Of a stretch of DNA of 64,000 bases, positions 43,804-53,093 are shown in pieces. The notes below the pieces were generated by a model. The model saw only the letters and a program-made list of their open reading frames with translations, had not been told where the DNA came from and did no database searches. The stretch covers positions 101,732-165,731 of the forward strand of contig WTXI01000072.1 in NCBI GenBank assembly GCA_022376515.1. The letters run 5' to 3'. A program made the translations under genes and the position numbers. Each line of letters starts with the position of its first letter. Positions within the stretch are counted from its first letter, which is position 1. Origin of the DNA: Lactifluus volemus (lineage: Eukaryota; Basidiomycota; Agaricomycetes; Russulales; Russulaceae).

Positions 43804-45375
43804 TTAGTCAGTTTTACGTCGTGACTGGGACGGGCCGGCGACACAAGTGTCTAGTACTTCCATCTGTTTGCGCTTCTTCCTGATCTCTTCCGCAGTGCCA
43901 TCCAAAAGACATCCCCCACCGTGCCATATGTGGTCTTCAGGGACGCGGCAAACTCCAAGCCCTGGCATGCAGGAGAAGTGAGGAAAGGGGCAGCCGTCGC
44001 TGTTGTGGGTCATCATTCTGCCATGGAAGCGGCAAAGTTTTAGTTCTCTACGCGGCGTAGAGTCATTTGGAAAATCGAATCTCTGAAGACCTCCGGAATC
44101 GAGTCCCAAGCGATCAAGTCCGTGTGGGTGAAGAGTAAGGCACGCTCGTGGTTCCATATCCCGATCTCTCTGCTGAGGACCCCTGGGATTACCGTCCCTC
44201 TGGTCGAGCCAGTACTCTGTGGTTCCATAGGCCGGGAACGCTTGAATGGCTTCGTCCTGCGTGCTAACTGGGGTCGTCTGGGTGCCAACGCTGCGGGTCT
44301 GAGGGGGCGGATCCAGGAGCCAACCGTCTGTCTGCGCCGCCACGACAGCGGGGGTCGTGGGAGCACGAAGGAGGTTGATCTGTAACTTGCCTTCGTCATC
44401 TTCTTCAAACCATTCTTCTTCAGGGGTCTCTGGTCTAGCGAAGTCACCCAGCCTTTGGGCAACCATGGTGCTACGGCCGTCAGTGAAGATGCGGGTGCGT
44501 CTCTGAGCTCCGGGGTGGTCTCTTCTCCACTTGAAGTCAAAAAGGCAGTGAAGACACTGTCGGGTAGCCTCGTAGTACTTATAGGGATTGTAAGGCCACT
44601 CGTAGTTGCTTTCGCGCCCCACTGGCCAGTCATAGGGGATCCCCAAACACACGAGACGAACTTGACGATAATCAACAATGAAGGATCCCGGGGAAGTGCG
44701 ATGTTCTCGTTTGGGATCAAAGAAGTCGGCGTCCGCCCGGGAGGCTTGGAAGATTTGAGGAAGGGAGAGGTCGAGGTTTGCGGACTGGATTTCCTCCCAA
44801 GTGTAAGGGAGCGAGGTGACAGGGGAGTTAGTAATGGGAAGCGCAGATGGCCTCCCGGCAGAAGTGTTTGTGCTGGCTATGATGGGCGTAGGTGATGTGG
44901 ATCTGTCGTTTGAGGAAGAACTCGCGGAAGTGAGGGACAATGAAGGGGGGGTCGCCTGGTTCTTGGAAGAGGGAGCGAAGCTGCATTGTCCGTTACCCAT
45001 CCTTCCTCGTCTTATTATAATCTTTCTCGCTTTTGTTGGGTTCTGTTTGTGGAACTCTTCTACCAAATCGTCCGCGTGCACTTGATCAGCTGGCTCCCAG
45101 GTGTTATGAGCATGTGGGTATCCTTCCCATTTCAGGAAGTACTCGAGGCGCCCCTTGCCACGCCCTTTGCGTCTGGAGTCCAATACTTGTTCGACCTCAT
45201 ATTCTTCTTCTCCTTCTATTACGTTGGGAGCTGGCTCTGTGAAGGCTTGTCCATTTTCCTCCGTCTCCTTATATGGCGATAGAAGAGATGCGTGGAAGAC
45301 GGGGTGGACACGTTTCTGACGCCACTGATCCGGAAGTTTCAGCTTGAATACTACCGGGTTGATCACCTGGACCAC
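43804..45375 (-). CDS. G2 Pol C-terminus: chromodomain and Cys/His tail
   Basis: 523 codons continuing the integrase ORF at 45402-46328 after a one-base loss near 45460 (four C where five are needed). The start VINPVVFKLKLPDQWR is the integrase C-terminal module. The chromodomain YEVEQVLDSRR...LEYFLKWEGYPHAHNTWEP lies at residues about 60-110. A long region of unknown function follows, with a Trp/Tyr-rich part (PVGRESNYEWPYNPYKYYEA). Near the end LCRFHGRMMTH, GCPFPHFSC and VCRVPEDHIWHGGGC form a Cys/His tail like those of G1 and G7. Confidence 0.88.
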   Translation of the reverse strand: MVQVINPVVFKLKLPDQWRQKRVHPVFHASLLSPYKETEENGQAFTEPAPNVIEGEEEYEVEQVLDSRRKGRGKGRLEYFLKWEGYPHAHNTWEPADQVHADDLVEEFHKQNPTKARKIIIRRGRMGNGQCSFAPSSKNQATPPSLSLTSASSSSNDRSTSPTPIIASTNTSAGRPSALPITNSPVTSLPYTWEEIQSANLDLSLPQIFQASRADADFFDPKREHRTSPGSFIVDYRQVRLVCLGIPYDWPVGRESNYEWPYNPYKYYEATRQCLHCLFDFKWRRDHPGAQRRTRIFTDGRSTMVAQRLGDFARPETPEEEWFEEDDEGKLQINLLRAPTTPAVVAAQTDGWLLDPPPQTRSVGTQTTPVSTQDEAIQAFPAYGTTEYWLDQRDGNPRGPQQRDRDMEPRACLTLHPHGLDRLGLDSGGLQRFDFPNDSTPRRELKLCRFHGRMMTHNSDGCPFPHFSCMPGLGVCRVPEDHIWHGGGCLLDGTAEEIRKKRKQMEVLDTCVAGPSQSRRKTD

Positions 45376-45401
45376 GGGGAAGGGACCGTATCTTTTTGGG
45401 G

Positions 45402-46328
45402 CTAGCTTGGCAAAAGGGTGCGAGGTTTTAAGGTTCTTCCCGTCCAGCCAGACCTGGTCTCCTTCTTGGAAGGGGAATAAGCCTGCCTTCCCTTCTTCCG
45501 CACATTCCGTTTTTGGAGGAGATCTTGCGCCCTTTGAATTGCTTGGTGCGCTTGGTTACGTTTTTCCATCAGATAACCTTTGCGCCTCTCCACTGCCGGC
45601 ATCTTTCCTTCCTTGTCCGTTTGCCACACCGTGGGCGTGTGTCCGATGAGTAGGTCGAACGGGGTTTGTTTTGTTGTTTCATTGATCCACGAATTGTGTA
45701 CAAACTGGGCCAAAGGCAACCAGCTGACCCAGTCGTTCTGTTGGAAATTTCCGTAGACGCGCAGGTATTGCTCTAGCCATTGGTTCGTTCGCTCCGATTG
45801 GCCATCTGTCTGGGGGTGGTATGCCGTACTAATGTTCTGATCAATCCCCAATTGTCTGCACAACTCCCTTGTCCATTTTGATGCAAAACACGGGTCGCGG
45901 TCTGAAATCACCCGCTTTGGAGGGCCGTAGTGGGGGAACACCTCTTTGGCATAGCATCTCGCAATCCCTTCACTGTCGATGGTTTTGTTGCAGGGGATAA
46001 AGAACGCTGCCTTGCTGCAATCGTGGTCGGTGATGGTCAGAATGCTATCGTAGCCTTGCGACTCTGGGAGGTCTGTGATCAGGTCTAAGGCAATCGTCGA
46101 GTACGGTGCATAACTTTGTTTCGGAGGGATGGGCACCAAAGGGACTTTGGGTCTGGTCGTGCCACTCTTGGTGCTTTGGCAGGTTGTACACCCTTGCACG
46201 TATCTGGTGATGAATGTCCTCATCGTGGGCCACCAATAGTCTTTGGCAATTGTGGACCAAGTTCTCATGATCCCTGGGTGCCCTGCCATCTTGTGGTCAT
46301 GGTACATCCGCAGGATGCTTCGGTGCAC
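45402..46328 (-). CDS. G2 integrase
   Basis: Zinc HHCC (MYHDHKMAGHPG...CTTCQ) and DDE core (ALDLITDLPESQG, ISDRDPCF, YHPQTDGQSERTNQWLEQYL). It is in the same frame as the upstream ORF ending at 46353, separated only by TGA where TGG (Trp) is expected (WYHHD*LAVPEDPSV), a G-to-A change. The 3' end runs into the homopolymer frameshift near 45460. Confidence 0.92.
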   Translation of the reverse strand: MHRSILRMYHDHKMAGHPGIMRTWSTIAKDYWWPTMRTFITRYVQGCTTCQSTKSGTTRPKVPLVPIPPKQSYAPYSTIALDLITDLPESQGYDSILTITDHDCSKAAFFIPCNKTIDSEGIARCYAKEVFPHYGPPKRVISDRDPCFASKWTRELCRQLGIDQNISTAYHPQTDGQSERTNQWLEQYLRVYGNFQQNDWVSWLPLAQFVHNSWINETTKQTPFDLLIGHTPTVWQTDKEGKMPAVERRKGYLMEKRNQAHQAIQRAQDLLQKRNVRKKGRQAYSPSKKETRSGWTGRTLKPRTLLPS

Positions 46329-46352
46329 TGAGGGGTCTTCTGGGACCGCCAG

Positions 46353-48500
46353 TCAGTCGTGGTGATACCACTTGCTTCCAAAGCGTGTTTGGTGCTTTCG
46401 CACTCCTTCCGTCTTCGTCCACTCCTCTAGCTGTTGGTGGTGCCGTTCTTGGGCTCGTTCCACTTCCTGCTCTAGCGATTGCTCTTCGGTAAAGAGGCGC
46501 ACAAAAAGTTCTGGGGGTAGGACCAGTACATCCTTGTGATCGTTCTCCCCCTGATCACACCCCGGTCGTCGTGACAATGGATCCGCTTTGTTAGTTTTTC
46601 CAGGTCGGTGCACGATCCTCATGTTGTACGCCGCCATCTTTGGGATGTAGCGTGCCACTCGTCTGCTAATTTTGTGGGCCTCCCAATAGTACTGGAGGTT
46701 TGCGTGGTCGCTGACAACTGTAATGACATGTGGGGAACTTAGCAGGAGGTGTCGCCAGTGTTCCAACCCTCGGATCATTGCCAATAGTTCCCGGTCGTGA
46801 ATGTCGTAGTTTCTTTCGGCCTGGTTGAATGTTCGCGAATAGTAGCCTACTGGGCGCAACTTCTGGTCTTTGTCTGGTTGGTGGAGGATTGCCCCACTAG
46901 CGTACTGTGATGCGTCGACCTCCAGTACGAATGGCTCGGCCAGATTAGGCCGCTGCAGGACCGGATCGCTAGTGACTGCTTCAATTAATTGGTCCACTGC
47001 CTTTGTACACTCTTCCGTCCATTCGAACTTAGTTGCCTTCTTTAATAGGTTGGTTAGGGGCCTAGCCACGTTCGCGAATCCTGGGATGAACTGCCGTTGA
47101 TAGCCCAAGACCCCAAGCGTGCTGCGGACCTCCCGCACTGATTTCAGTTGTCGAGGCCAGTCCGCCAAACCGTGCTTCTTGCTTGGGTCGATGCGGATGG
47201 TGCCCTGGTCGATGACATATCCCAGAAACTCTATCTCCTTTCTGGCAAACTGACATTTTTCTGGTTTCAGGAAGAGCGACTCCCTTTCCAAGATCTCTAG
47301 GTACTCCTTGGTGATCTGGTCATGCAGTTCTGGGTCGTCAGGGGTTACGATGAGGAAATTGTCCAGGTACCAGTGAACCCAACGGGGGTATTTCTTTTTC
47401 AAATCGGCAAAGATGCGGTCTGCCATCCGCTGGAAGGCGGCTGGCGCATTGCATAGTCCAAAGGGCATGACTTTAGCTTCGAATAAACCTTCGTCTGTTT
47501 TGACTGCTGTGATCCACTGGCTATCGGGGTGAATTCTGATGTTATAATACCCGTCTCTAATGTCGAATTTGGACATGAGCTTGGCGTCCCCCATCTGGTC
47601 GAAGATAGTGTCGATGCGGGGGAGGGGGTACACATCCTTAACCGTCCATTCATTCACCTTTCTGTAGTCATAGACTGGCCTCAGTTTCCCGTCCTGCTTT
47701 TTGATGTAGAAGAAGGGGCTGGACCATGACGACTTCGACCTCGTGATGTAACCCTTCGCCTGTTGTTCGGTGAGAAACGTTCGCATGGATTCGGTTTCCT
47801 CTGCCGTTAATTTGTATGTCTTGCAATTGATGGTCTTTGGGGCGTCTGGCAGTAGCGTGATAATAAGGTCCTCAGGTCGCGAAGGGGGGAAGCGCTTTGC
47901 TTCTTCTTTGGAGAAAACTTTGGCGTATTTCTGGAACTGTTCTGGGACTGCCACCTTGCTTTGCCCTTTCCCTTCGCGTTGCGCCCATTGTTGGCTAAAA
48001 CTTGTCTTGCACGCTTTCGTCCTTCGTGCTGCCCACTTCAACTTCCAGCTTCGCCCCGTGGTGGAGAGCTTGATCGGTGGTCCACGGATCTTCCCATCCT
48101 TCCAATTAATTTGAGGGTCGAACTCTCGTAACCAAGGATATCCCAAGATGATTCGATCCTCGCCTAAGTTTGTAATAAAGAAGACTTGCGCCGCTTCTTT
48201 TCGTCCTTGCAGGATATTGAGGAGGCAGTAACTGGTGATCTTCCCATCTTGATTTTCCGTTCCATCCACGTTGAACACCGTTCGTGGCTCTTGGAGGTCT
48301 ATTGATCCCAGACCTAGTTTTTCCACCATCCTTGGGTCAATGAAATTTTCTGTGGCACCACTATCGAGTAGTGCCTTTTCGGCAGCCATCTTGGTCGCGC
48401 TCGTAAACGACAGGGGAATGTCCAGTGTATTGGTTCTCGAGATACGACATATTTGAGTAAGACGGGCTCGCACCCAGGCTGCACGGGTCGAGCCGTTCAA
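46353..48500 (-). CDS. G2 Pol: protease, RT, RNase H (RT motif YLDN)
   Basis: 715 codons. It starts with TTG overlapping the gag stop (TTGA), in the -1 frame. The protease has ALLDSGATENFIDPRMVE; the RT palm has FDIRDGYYNIRI and FGLCNAPAAFQRM. The catalytic YxDD reads WYLDNFLIV, so the second Asp is Asn (GAC to AAC). RNase H follows (VLEVDASQYASGAI, DIHDRELLAMI, SDHANLQYY). Loss of that Asp should abolish polymerisation, so this copy is probably inactive although almost fully open. Confidence 0.92.
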   Translation of the reverse strand: MNGSTRAAWVRARLTQICRISRTNTLDIPLSFTSATKMAAEKALLDSGATENFIDPRMVEKLGLGSIDLQEPRTVFNVDGTENQDGKITSYCLLNILQGRKEAAQVFFITNLGEDRIILGYPWLREFDPQINWKDGKIRGPPIKLSTTGRSWKLKWAARRTKACKTSFSQQWAQREGKGQSKVAVPEQFQKYAKVFSKEEAKRFPPSRPEDLIITLLPDAPKTINCKTYKLTAEETESMRTFLTEQQAKGYITRSKSSWSSPFFYIKKQDGKLRPVYDYRKVNEWTVKDVYPLPRIDTIFDQMGDAKLMSKFDIRDGYYNIRIHPDSQWITAVKTDEGLFEAKVMPFGLCNAPAAFQRMADRIFADLKKKYPRWVHWYLDNFLIVTPDDPELHDQITKEYLEILERESLFLKPEKCQFARKEIEFLGYVIDQGTIRIDPSKKHGLADWPRQLKSVREVRSTLGVLGYQRQFIPGFANVARPLTNLLKKATKFEWTEECTKAVDQLIEAVTSDPVLQRPNLAEPFVLEVDASQYASGAILHQPDKDQKLRPVGYYSRTFNQAERNYDIHDRELLAMIRGLEHWRHLLLSSPHVITVVSDHANLQYYWEAHKISRRVARYIPKMAAYNMRIVHRPGKTNKADPLSRRPGCDQGENDHKDVLVLPPELFVRLFTEEQSLEQEVERAQERHHQQLEEWTKTEGVRKHQTRFGSKWYHHD

Positions 48501-50179
48501 AAATCCTCTTCTTCCACCAGCCCATCCAAGGCACCGTTGAAGGCTCCTTTTCCAATCTTGGCCCTGATGCTCCTGAGCATCTGGATGGGATCTTCGTCGT
48601 CACCGACTTGCGTGGTTTCGTCATCCTCTTTCTTGTTGGCTCTAGCCCTGGGCTGCTGTGGCGGTTTGGGATTGTTTTGTCCTTTCTTTTTAGGGCAATC
48701 CCTGGAGAGGTGTCCTTGTTCTTTGCAGAAGAAACACCGCCCCTCCCTCCTCAGCCTTTGCTTCTCGTCCGCCTTTGCTGAGTCAGTTCTAGTGACATCA
48801 ATGTCCATGGCCCAAGGGTCCTTCTGAGGAGGGGTATCTTTCTTCTTGGCCATGAGTTGGCTGGCCCATCGGGGAACGTCCTTCCTGAAGCTGATTTCGT
48901 GCTTTAATTGTTGGTAAGCGTCATGGTGTTGTGTGGCCAACTCTTGCCAGCCCCTCAGGGTGTTCGGGTTCGCCCCTACTTGTTTGAGCATGCTGGTGAG
49001 GAGTCCTAGATCCAGTCCCCTTTTGTACATTCTAATGGTACCGTTGCTGTCGGCGTCCCACCCTGCCTTCTTCCTAAGGCGGTTGAACTCGGCTGTATAC
49101 TGGGCCAAGTTTCCTTTCTTCATTTCCAGGTGTTCTAGCCTCGTGATTGCATCATCTTCTTCATTGGTGTCTTTGAAGGCATCGTCTAAGGCATCCTCGA
49201 AGTTGGTCCACAGAATTTCTGCGTTTTCTCCATGCTGGACCACTTCCTGCTCAATGGTGTCCAGGTAGTCTTGTACCCATGCCGACACTAGTGGTCCCTT
49301 GACCATTCCTAGCATCGTCATGACGCGATTGTAGGGGATTAGCATGTCATCATGGTTTCGATTGATGGCTTTATACATGCGCCATTCGGTTTTGAAGACA
49401 TCGTAAAGGCCTTTTTCTCCTTTAAATGGCGTAGGCGGTATTCCTTTCAGCCCGTTCCTGGGAGGAGCAACCGGTTGGGCCCCAACTGCTGCGGCTGCGG
49501 CGCCTCCACCCCCGCCTCCACCGCCACCACCGCCACCACCACCACCACCACCACCTCCACCGCCACCACCACCACCCTGGCTTGGTCCTGCCATTGCCGT
49601 GGTTTGGGCTGGCTGTGTCATAGTTGCTGAGCGGGTAAACATGGGGGTTGGTGAGGTGATGCTAAGGGCACCCATGGCGTGGTCTATGGGAGTGACTGGT
49701 GTGATCAATCTGGGTTCTTCATTTTCTTGTGTAGGTGGGGCCTCTCTGGTTTGGCCGCTGTCAGAGGAGGAGTCTGCTCCTGCTGAGTCTTGTCGGGGGG
49801 ACGTTGTCCCATCTCTGTCTTCGCTCTCGTCTTCACTGGCTTCTGACGATTGCATGGAAGTGGGGAGCTCTAGTTCGTTGAGGATGTAATCGTATTTGGT
49901 GAACTTCATGGTGGGATCGGTCCAGTACTCGCTATTTGACCAATAGATGTTGTACCACCGGTTGTTGATGAATTCGCAGGGTGATCTGTACTTGGTCCTT
50001 GATCCTGCTTCTTCGTGGTAGGAGTGATAGGTTGTCGGTTTCTGGTATAATTGGTGCGTCTGTCTCCTGTCTTCTAAGAATCTGATGCTTCCTTTCTGTT
50101 CGATAGTTAGGTCGTCGTCCTCTCTGGGAATGACTCTAGTTCCTAGGTCGTCTTCGTTTGTATCCCAGACAACGATCAA
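48497..50179 (-). CDS. G2 Gag
   Basis: 560 codons from a TTG that overlaps the ORF0 stop. The N-terminal part has CEFINNRWYNIYW, shared with the Gags of G4 and G5. Then an acidic Ser-rich segment and a run of about 25 Gly (encoded around 49498-49585). The capsid-like region is GLKGIPPTPFKGEKGLYDVF...ITRLEHLEMKKGNLAQYTAEF, and the zinc knuckle CFFCKEQGHLSRDC. It ends EEEDF with TTTTTGA. Confidence 0.9.
   Translation of the reverse strand: MIVVWDTNEDDLGTRVIPREDDDLTIEQKGSIRFLEDRRQTHQLYQKPTTYHSYHEEAGSRTKYRSPCEFINNRWYNIYWSNSEYWTDPTMKFTKYDYILNELELPTSMQSSEASEDESEDRDGTTSPRQDSAGADSSSDSGQTREAPPTQENEEPRLITPVTPIDHAMGALSITSPTPMFTRSATMTQPAQTTAMAGPSQGGGGGGGGGGGGGGGGGGGGGGGGGAAAAAVGAQPVAPPRNGLKGIPPTPFKGEKGLYDVFKTEWRMYKAINRNHDDMLIPYNRVMTMLGMVKGPLVSAWVQDYLDTIEQEVVQHGENAEILWTNFEDALDDAFKDTNEEDDAITRLEHLEMKKGNLAQYTAEFNRLRKKAGWDADSNGTIRMYKRGLDLGLLTSMLKQVGANPNTLRGWQELATQHHDAYQQLKHEISFRKDVPRWASQLMAKKKDTPPQKDPWAMDIDVTRTDSAKADEKQRLRREGRCFFCKEQGHLSRDCPKKKGQNNPKPPQQPRARANKKEDDETTQVGDDEDPIQMLRSIRAKIGKGAFNGALDGLVEEEDF
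49498..49585 (-). repeat. Gly-codon microsatellite in G2 gag
   Basis: (CCAC/CCG)n on the plus strand, encoding about 25 consecutive Gly in Gag. The unrelated-looking G5 gag has an equivalent tract at 57127-57210. Confidence 0.85.
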
Positions 50180-50478
50180 AGACCCGTCGTTATTCCTGTC
50201 CAGCCTTGCGTATGGAAGGCAATGTGATCCCCCGGTAGATAGAGGATCAACGTGTTTCCTTGTTCAGATTGGAACAACTCTGTTCCTGCGCCTACTATTT
50301 GTTCTAGGTGCTCGATCGTGTGTGAACAGGAGATGAGTGCTTCTTTCCAGCACCACCTTTCCAATCCTCTTGACTGATAGTACACTCGTACGGCAGTGTT
50401 CTTGTTCAGGTGTGCGTCGATCAACAATTCTTTGATCCGGATGTAGTCGGGTCGTTGTAGGTAGTCCCAGGTGGACAT
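50176..50478 (-). CDS. G2 ORF0, 100 aa upstream of gag
   Basis: It has a true ATG 27 bp after the 5' LTR. MSTWDYLQRPDYIRIKELLI, then a soluble-looking sequence ending GWTGITTGL; its stop overlaps the gag frame as CTTTGA. No domain recognised. G4 has short ORFs in the equivalent place with different sequence. It could be the Gag N-terminus reached by -1 frameshifting, or a separate small protein. Confidence 0.6.
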   Translation of the reverse strand: MSTWDYLQRPDYIRIKELLIDAHLNKNTAVRVYYQSRGLERWCWKEALISCSHTIEHLEQIVGAGTELFQSEQGNTLILYLPGDHIAFHTQGWTGITTGL

Positions 50479-50504
50479 ACACTGGTGGTAAGAGCTTCGG
50501 CTTT

Positions 50505-51020
50505 TGTTACGGCTCGACTAGGGCCGGGTCCCAACTAGGGTTCAGGTGGTTCTGGTCTCTCCTAAGACCTAGGCTCAGGGTTACCCAAGGTAACGACGCG
50601 CAGAGCCCTGTGGTGTTGTAGCACAACCACCAAGCTTCAGTAGCCTTATTAGGGCGTGTAAGAGGGAAAGAGAAAGAGAGGGGAGGAGGAGAGGAGAAGT
50701 TCTGTCTTTCAGGAGAGGGGAACAAGTCAATTCAGGTTAAAGCCGAAGCTGGGGTACAAGCTACCAGCTGAGGCCTACTTATACAATGTATGCTAATTGT
50801 TCTACCAAACTAGGGTGGACAATAAGCAAGGAGTCAAGACAATAGAACGCGAGAACAATAGAGATTCGGAACAATAACACTGGACTAACTGGGACAGACA
50901 ATAGCGCAATCAGAACAATAGAACAATCAGAACAATGGAGACCATGTGGACGGGACGTCATCAGGATGAGTAAGCGGGTTAGGAAAGCATAAGGTCTGAC
51001 GCGTCCTGCATTCCGTAACA
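50505..51020 (-). repeat. LTR2, 5' copy of G2
   Basis: 516 bp, same ends as the 3' copy. The internal side starts AAAGCCGAAGCTCTTACC, where the primer-binding site should be. Its outer side abuts the RNase H region of G3. Confidence 0.93.
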
Positions 51021-51601
51021 GTAGCGGGCGACGCGCCGGTTAATATCTTGAGGGTGACGGTAATATTGAAGGTTCTTGTGGTCCGTGTAAACTTTGATTT
51101 GGTGCCGCGCACCAAGCAATAAGTGGCGCCAGCATTTCAGGGCATGGATGATCGCGAGGAGTTCTCGGTCGTGAACATCATAGCCACGTTCAGGAGGGGA
51201 TAGGGCGTGGGAATAATAGCTGATAGGTCACGGGAGGCCAGTGGGTGTTCGTTGAAACAGGATGGCGCCTAGGGCGAACTGGGAGGCATCGACCTCCACC
51301 TCGAAAGGTCGGTCATGGTCCGGGCGGTTCAAGGCCATGTCACGCTCTACAAGGCCGATGAGCCATTTCACCGCGGTGCGTTGCTCATCTCCCCAGTGGA
51401 AGGGGACGTCCTTTTTCAAGAGGTCGGTGAGGGGCCGTGCGATCTCCGCGAAGCCGGGGATAAAGGGGCGGTGATAACCAAACACCCCCAGGGTGCTCCG
51501 CACGCCGGAGACGGTGCTTTGCTCGGTCGGCCATTCCAGTAGGCCTTGCCTCTTTGTCGGGTCCAGGGAAATCTTGCCATCTTCGACCACTATGCCTAGG
51601 T
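51021..51601 (-). CDS. G3: RT/RNase H fragment of another Ty3/Gypsy element
   Basis: The minus strand reads LGIVVEDGKISLDPTKRQGL, GVRSTLGVFGYHRPFIPGFA, FEVEVDASQFALGAILFQ, and continues in RNase H to YYRHPQDINRRVARY. It is cut on the right by LTR1c inside RT and on the left by LTR2 inside RNase H. A stop occurs after TPTGLP. Sequence differs from G1, G2 and G5, so it is a separate family. Confidence 0.88.
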
Positions 51602-52476
51602 TGTCACGGTTCACAGGGACCGTGGCTCGAAGTGAGCTTCAGTAGTCGATTTAAAGAACGCACAGGCAAGTTCCTGTGAAGGATAGACTTGACTGTGCGA
51701 ACTCTCGGTTCTGTGTCGCGTGGGATGGGTAGTACGGGCCGGCGCACGCGATGGTCGGAGTTGCCGTTCCCAAATAGGATAGACGGTGGCAGATGGATGA
51801 AAGACGATCTGTAGGTTCAACCGCAATGCGGGCGCGAGTGTAATTGGAATGCAAGGGGTGCTCGCCTTCCAAGGACACTCGTGGGAGGTTAAACTAAGGT
51901 TCTAGGGCGGACGCGGGGTGAGAAGTGGGGACTACTTCTCACAACGCGTTCGTATTAGGGTTCAGGCGTCTGGGAACTAGTTTCACAGAAATGGAACAAG
52001 TTCACAGATGTCTGATCGTGGCGCGAAGTACCTAGATCAAGGTACGAAGAGGGGATTTACAAGAAGAGAGGGAGATTGAGTGTCAAGCTAACAACTGCTG
52101 TGATTCTGGACGAAGCTGAAGCTGGGGCTTTAGCTCGTCCATAGGGCCCTATTTATGCATACAGAGGGCCAGCCAACTATCCTACAACGGTCACAGTACA
52201 GTAGCGAAGTCAAGACTATTGACTAAGGACCTGAGTCAGTTCTGATGACTCAAGAACTGACTCAGTGCGTCTGACTCAAGATCTGAGTCAAAAACGCTGA
52301 CTCAAGATTTGAGTCATGATCCCTGAGTCAAATACACATCCAAAACGGCGACGCACAGCCCCTAGAAGCAGAACAGAAGGGGCTGGCCAAGGAAAGGGAT
52401 CCTAGGTCACAACACAAGTCGAAAATCAGACGGAAAACAGTAAGAAATGGGCCAGGCGGCCCGCATAACCGTAACA
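51602..52476 (-). repeat. LTR1 copy c (875 bp)
   Basis: TGTCACGGTTCACAGGG...CATAACCGTAACA. Nearly identical to copy d (55374-56248) but inverted; sense is minus. Eight TGACTCA heptamers (52232-52330). The flanking 5-mers TAGGT and CTCGA do not match, and the two sides belong to different elements, so it is not a simple solo insertion. Confidence 0.92.
52232..52330 (-). promoter_or_regulatory. TGACTCA array in LTR1c
   Basis: Eight perfect TGACTCA/TGAGTCA heptamers in 99 bp, same layout as in the other LTR1 copies. Confidence 0.6.
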
Positions 52477-52504
52477 CTCGAATACAACAGAACCGAGGTC
52501 ACCA

Positions 52505-52711
52505 TTGACTGAGGATACCACCGCTCTCATTGACGAGACTATTATCGAACTCTTTGACATTGAAGAAAGCCTCGACCTACTCCTCATCCACCTCTCCACA
52601 CACCCAGACCTGGAAGGGATCATCGCCTTTGCAGTAGGAATCCTTATCCATCGCAGAGAAAATCTCACACGACGTCTCGACCACCTAACCCAAACCCCTA
52701 CGAACGAGTAG
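52505..52711 (+). CDS. G4 short ORF (68 aa) before gag
   Basis: Opens at TTG; TEDTTALIDETIIELFDIEE, then LLIHLSTHPDLEGIIAFAVG. Predicted helical, acidic. No domain known; position parallels ORF0 of G2. Confidence 0.4.
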   Translation: MTEDTTALIDETIIELFDIEESLDLLLIHLSTHPDLEGIIAFAVGILIHRRENLTRRLDHLTQTPTNE

Positions 52712-53000
52712 ACCCCCAGTCTCTAACAGAGAACGAAGAAGAGATCCGTCTCGAAACCAGCCAACAGATCCAAGACCTACAAGAGGAAGTAGACCACCTC
52801 CGTTTTATCCAATCCACCCTTGACGAACTCGCCGACATCGCACGAGAGATCAAGTTCATCGAACAATATATCAGGGAATACCCACAGTTTGCCCCACACC
52901 ACCAACCCAAACTCAATGCCTACCGCTACTATAAGGTTGCGCTACTGGTACTACTAGGAGTACCAGAAGCGGCGGCAGTTCAGGCAACACGTCCCTAAAC
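52712..53000 (+). CDS. G4 second short ORF before gag
   Basis: Another frame without ATG: SLTENEEEIRLETSQQIQDL, EVDHLRFIQSTLDELADIAR, YKVALLVLLGVPEAAAVQA, stop at about 52998. The heptad-like Leu/Ile spacing suggests a coiled coil. It may be joined to the previous frame by a lost base, making one ORF0 of about 165 aa. It overlaps the upstream extension of the gag frame. Confidence 0.45.
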
Positions 53001-53093
53001 GCCCCGATCCCTGACAATAACCATTGGACTTATATCCCTCTTCGAATCAGAGACGGTCTACCCGCACACGTAAAAGGCAGTGCTCAGTGGGTC

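Larger units (their letters stand above)
43252..51020 (-). mobile_element. Ty3/Gypsy G2 (LTR2 family), both LTRs present
   Basis: LTR2 copies at 43252-43767 and 50505-51020 (516 bp each) flank a 6.7 kb interior: small ORF0, Gag, Pol with protease, RT, RNase H, integrase, chromodomain and Cys/His tail, all on the minus strand. A purine tract lies at 43768-43785 next to the 3' LTR. The flanking 5-mers do not match (CTGGG and GTAGC), and the two sides belong to different older elements. Confidence 0.92.

Noticed and set aside
44040..44720. 226-codon minus-strand ORF inside G2
   Set aside because: Shadow frame of the conserved Pol C-terminus (43804-45375), no independent similarity.
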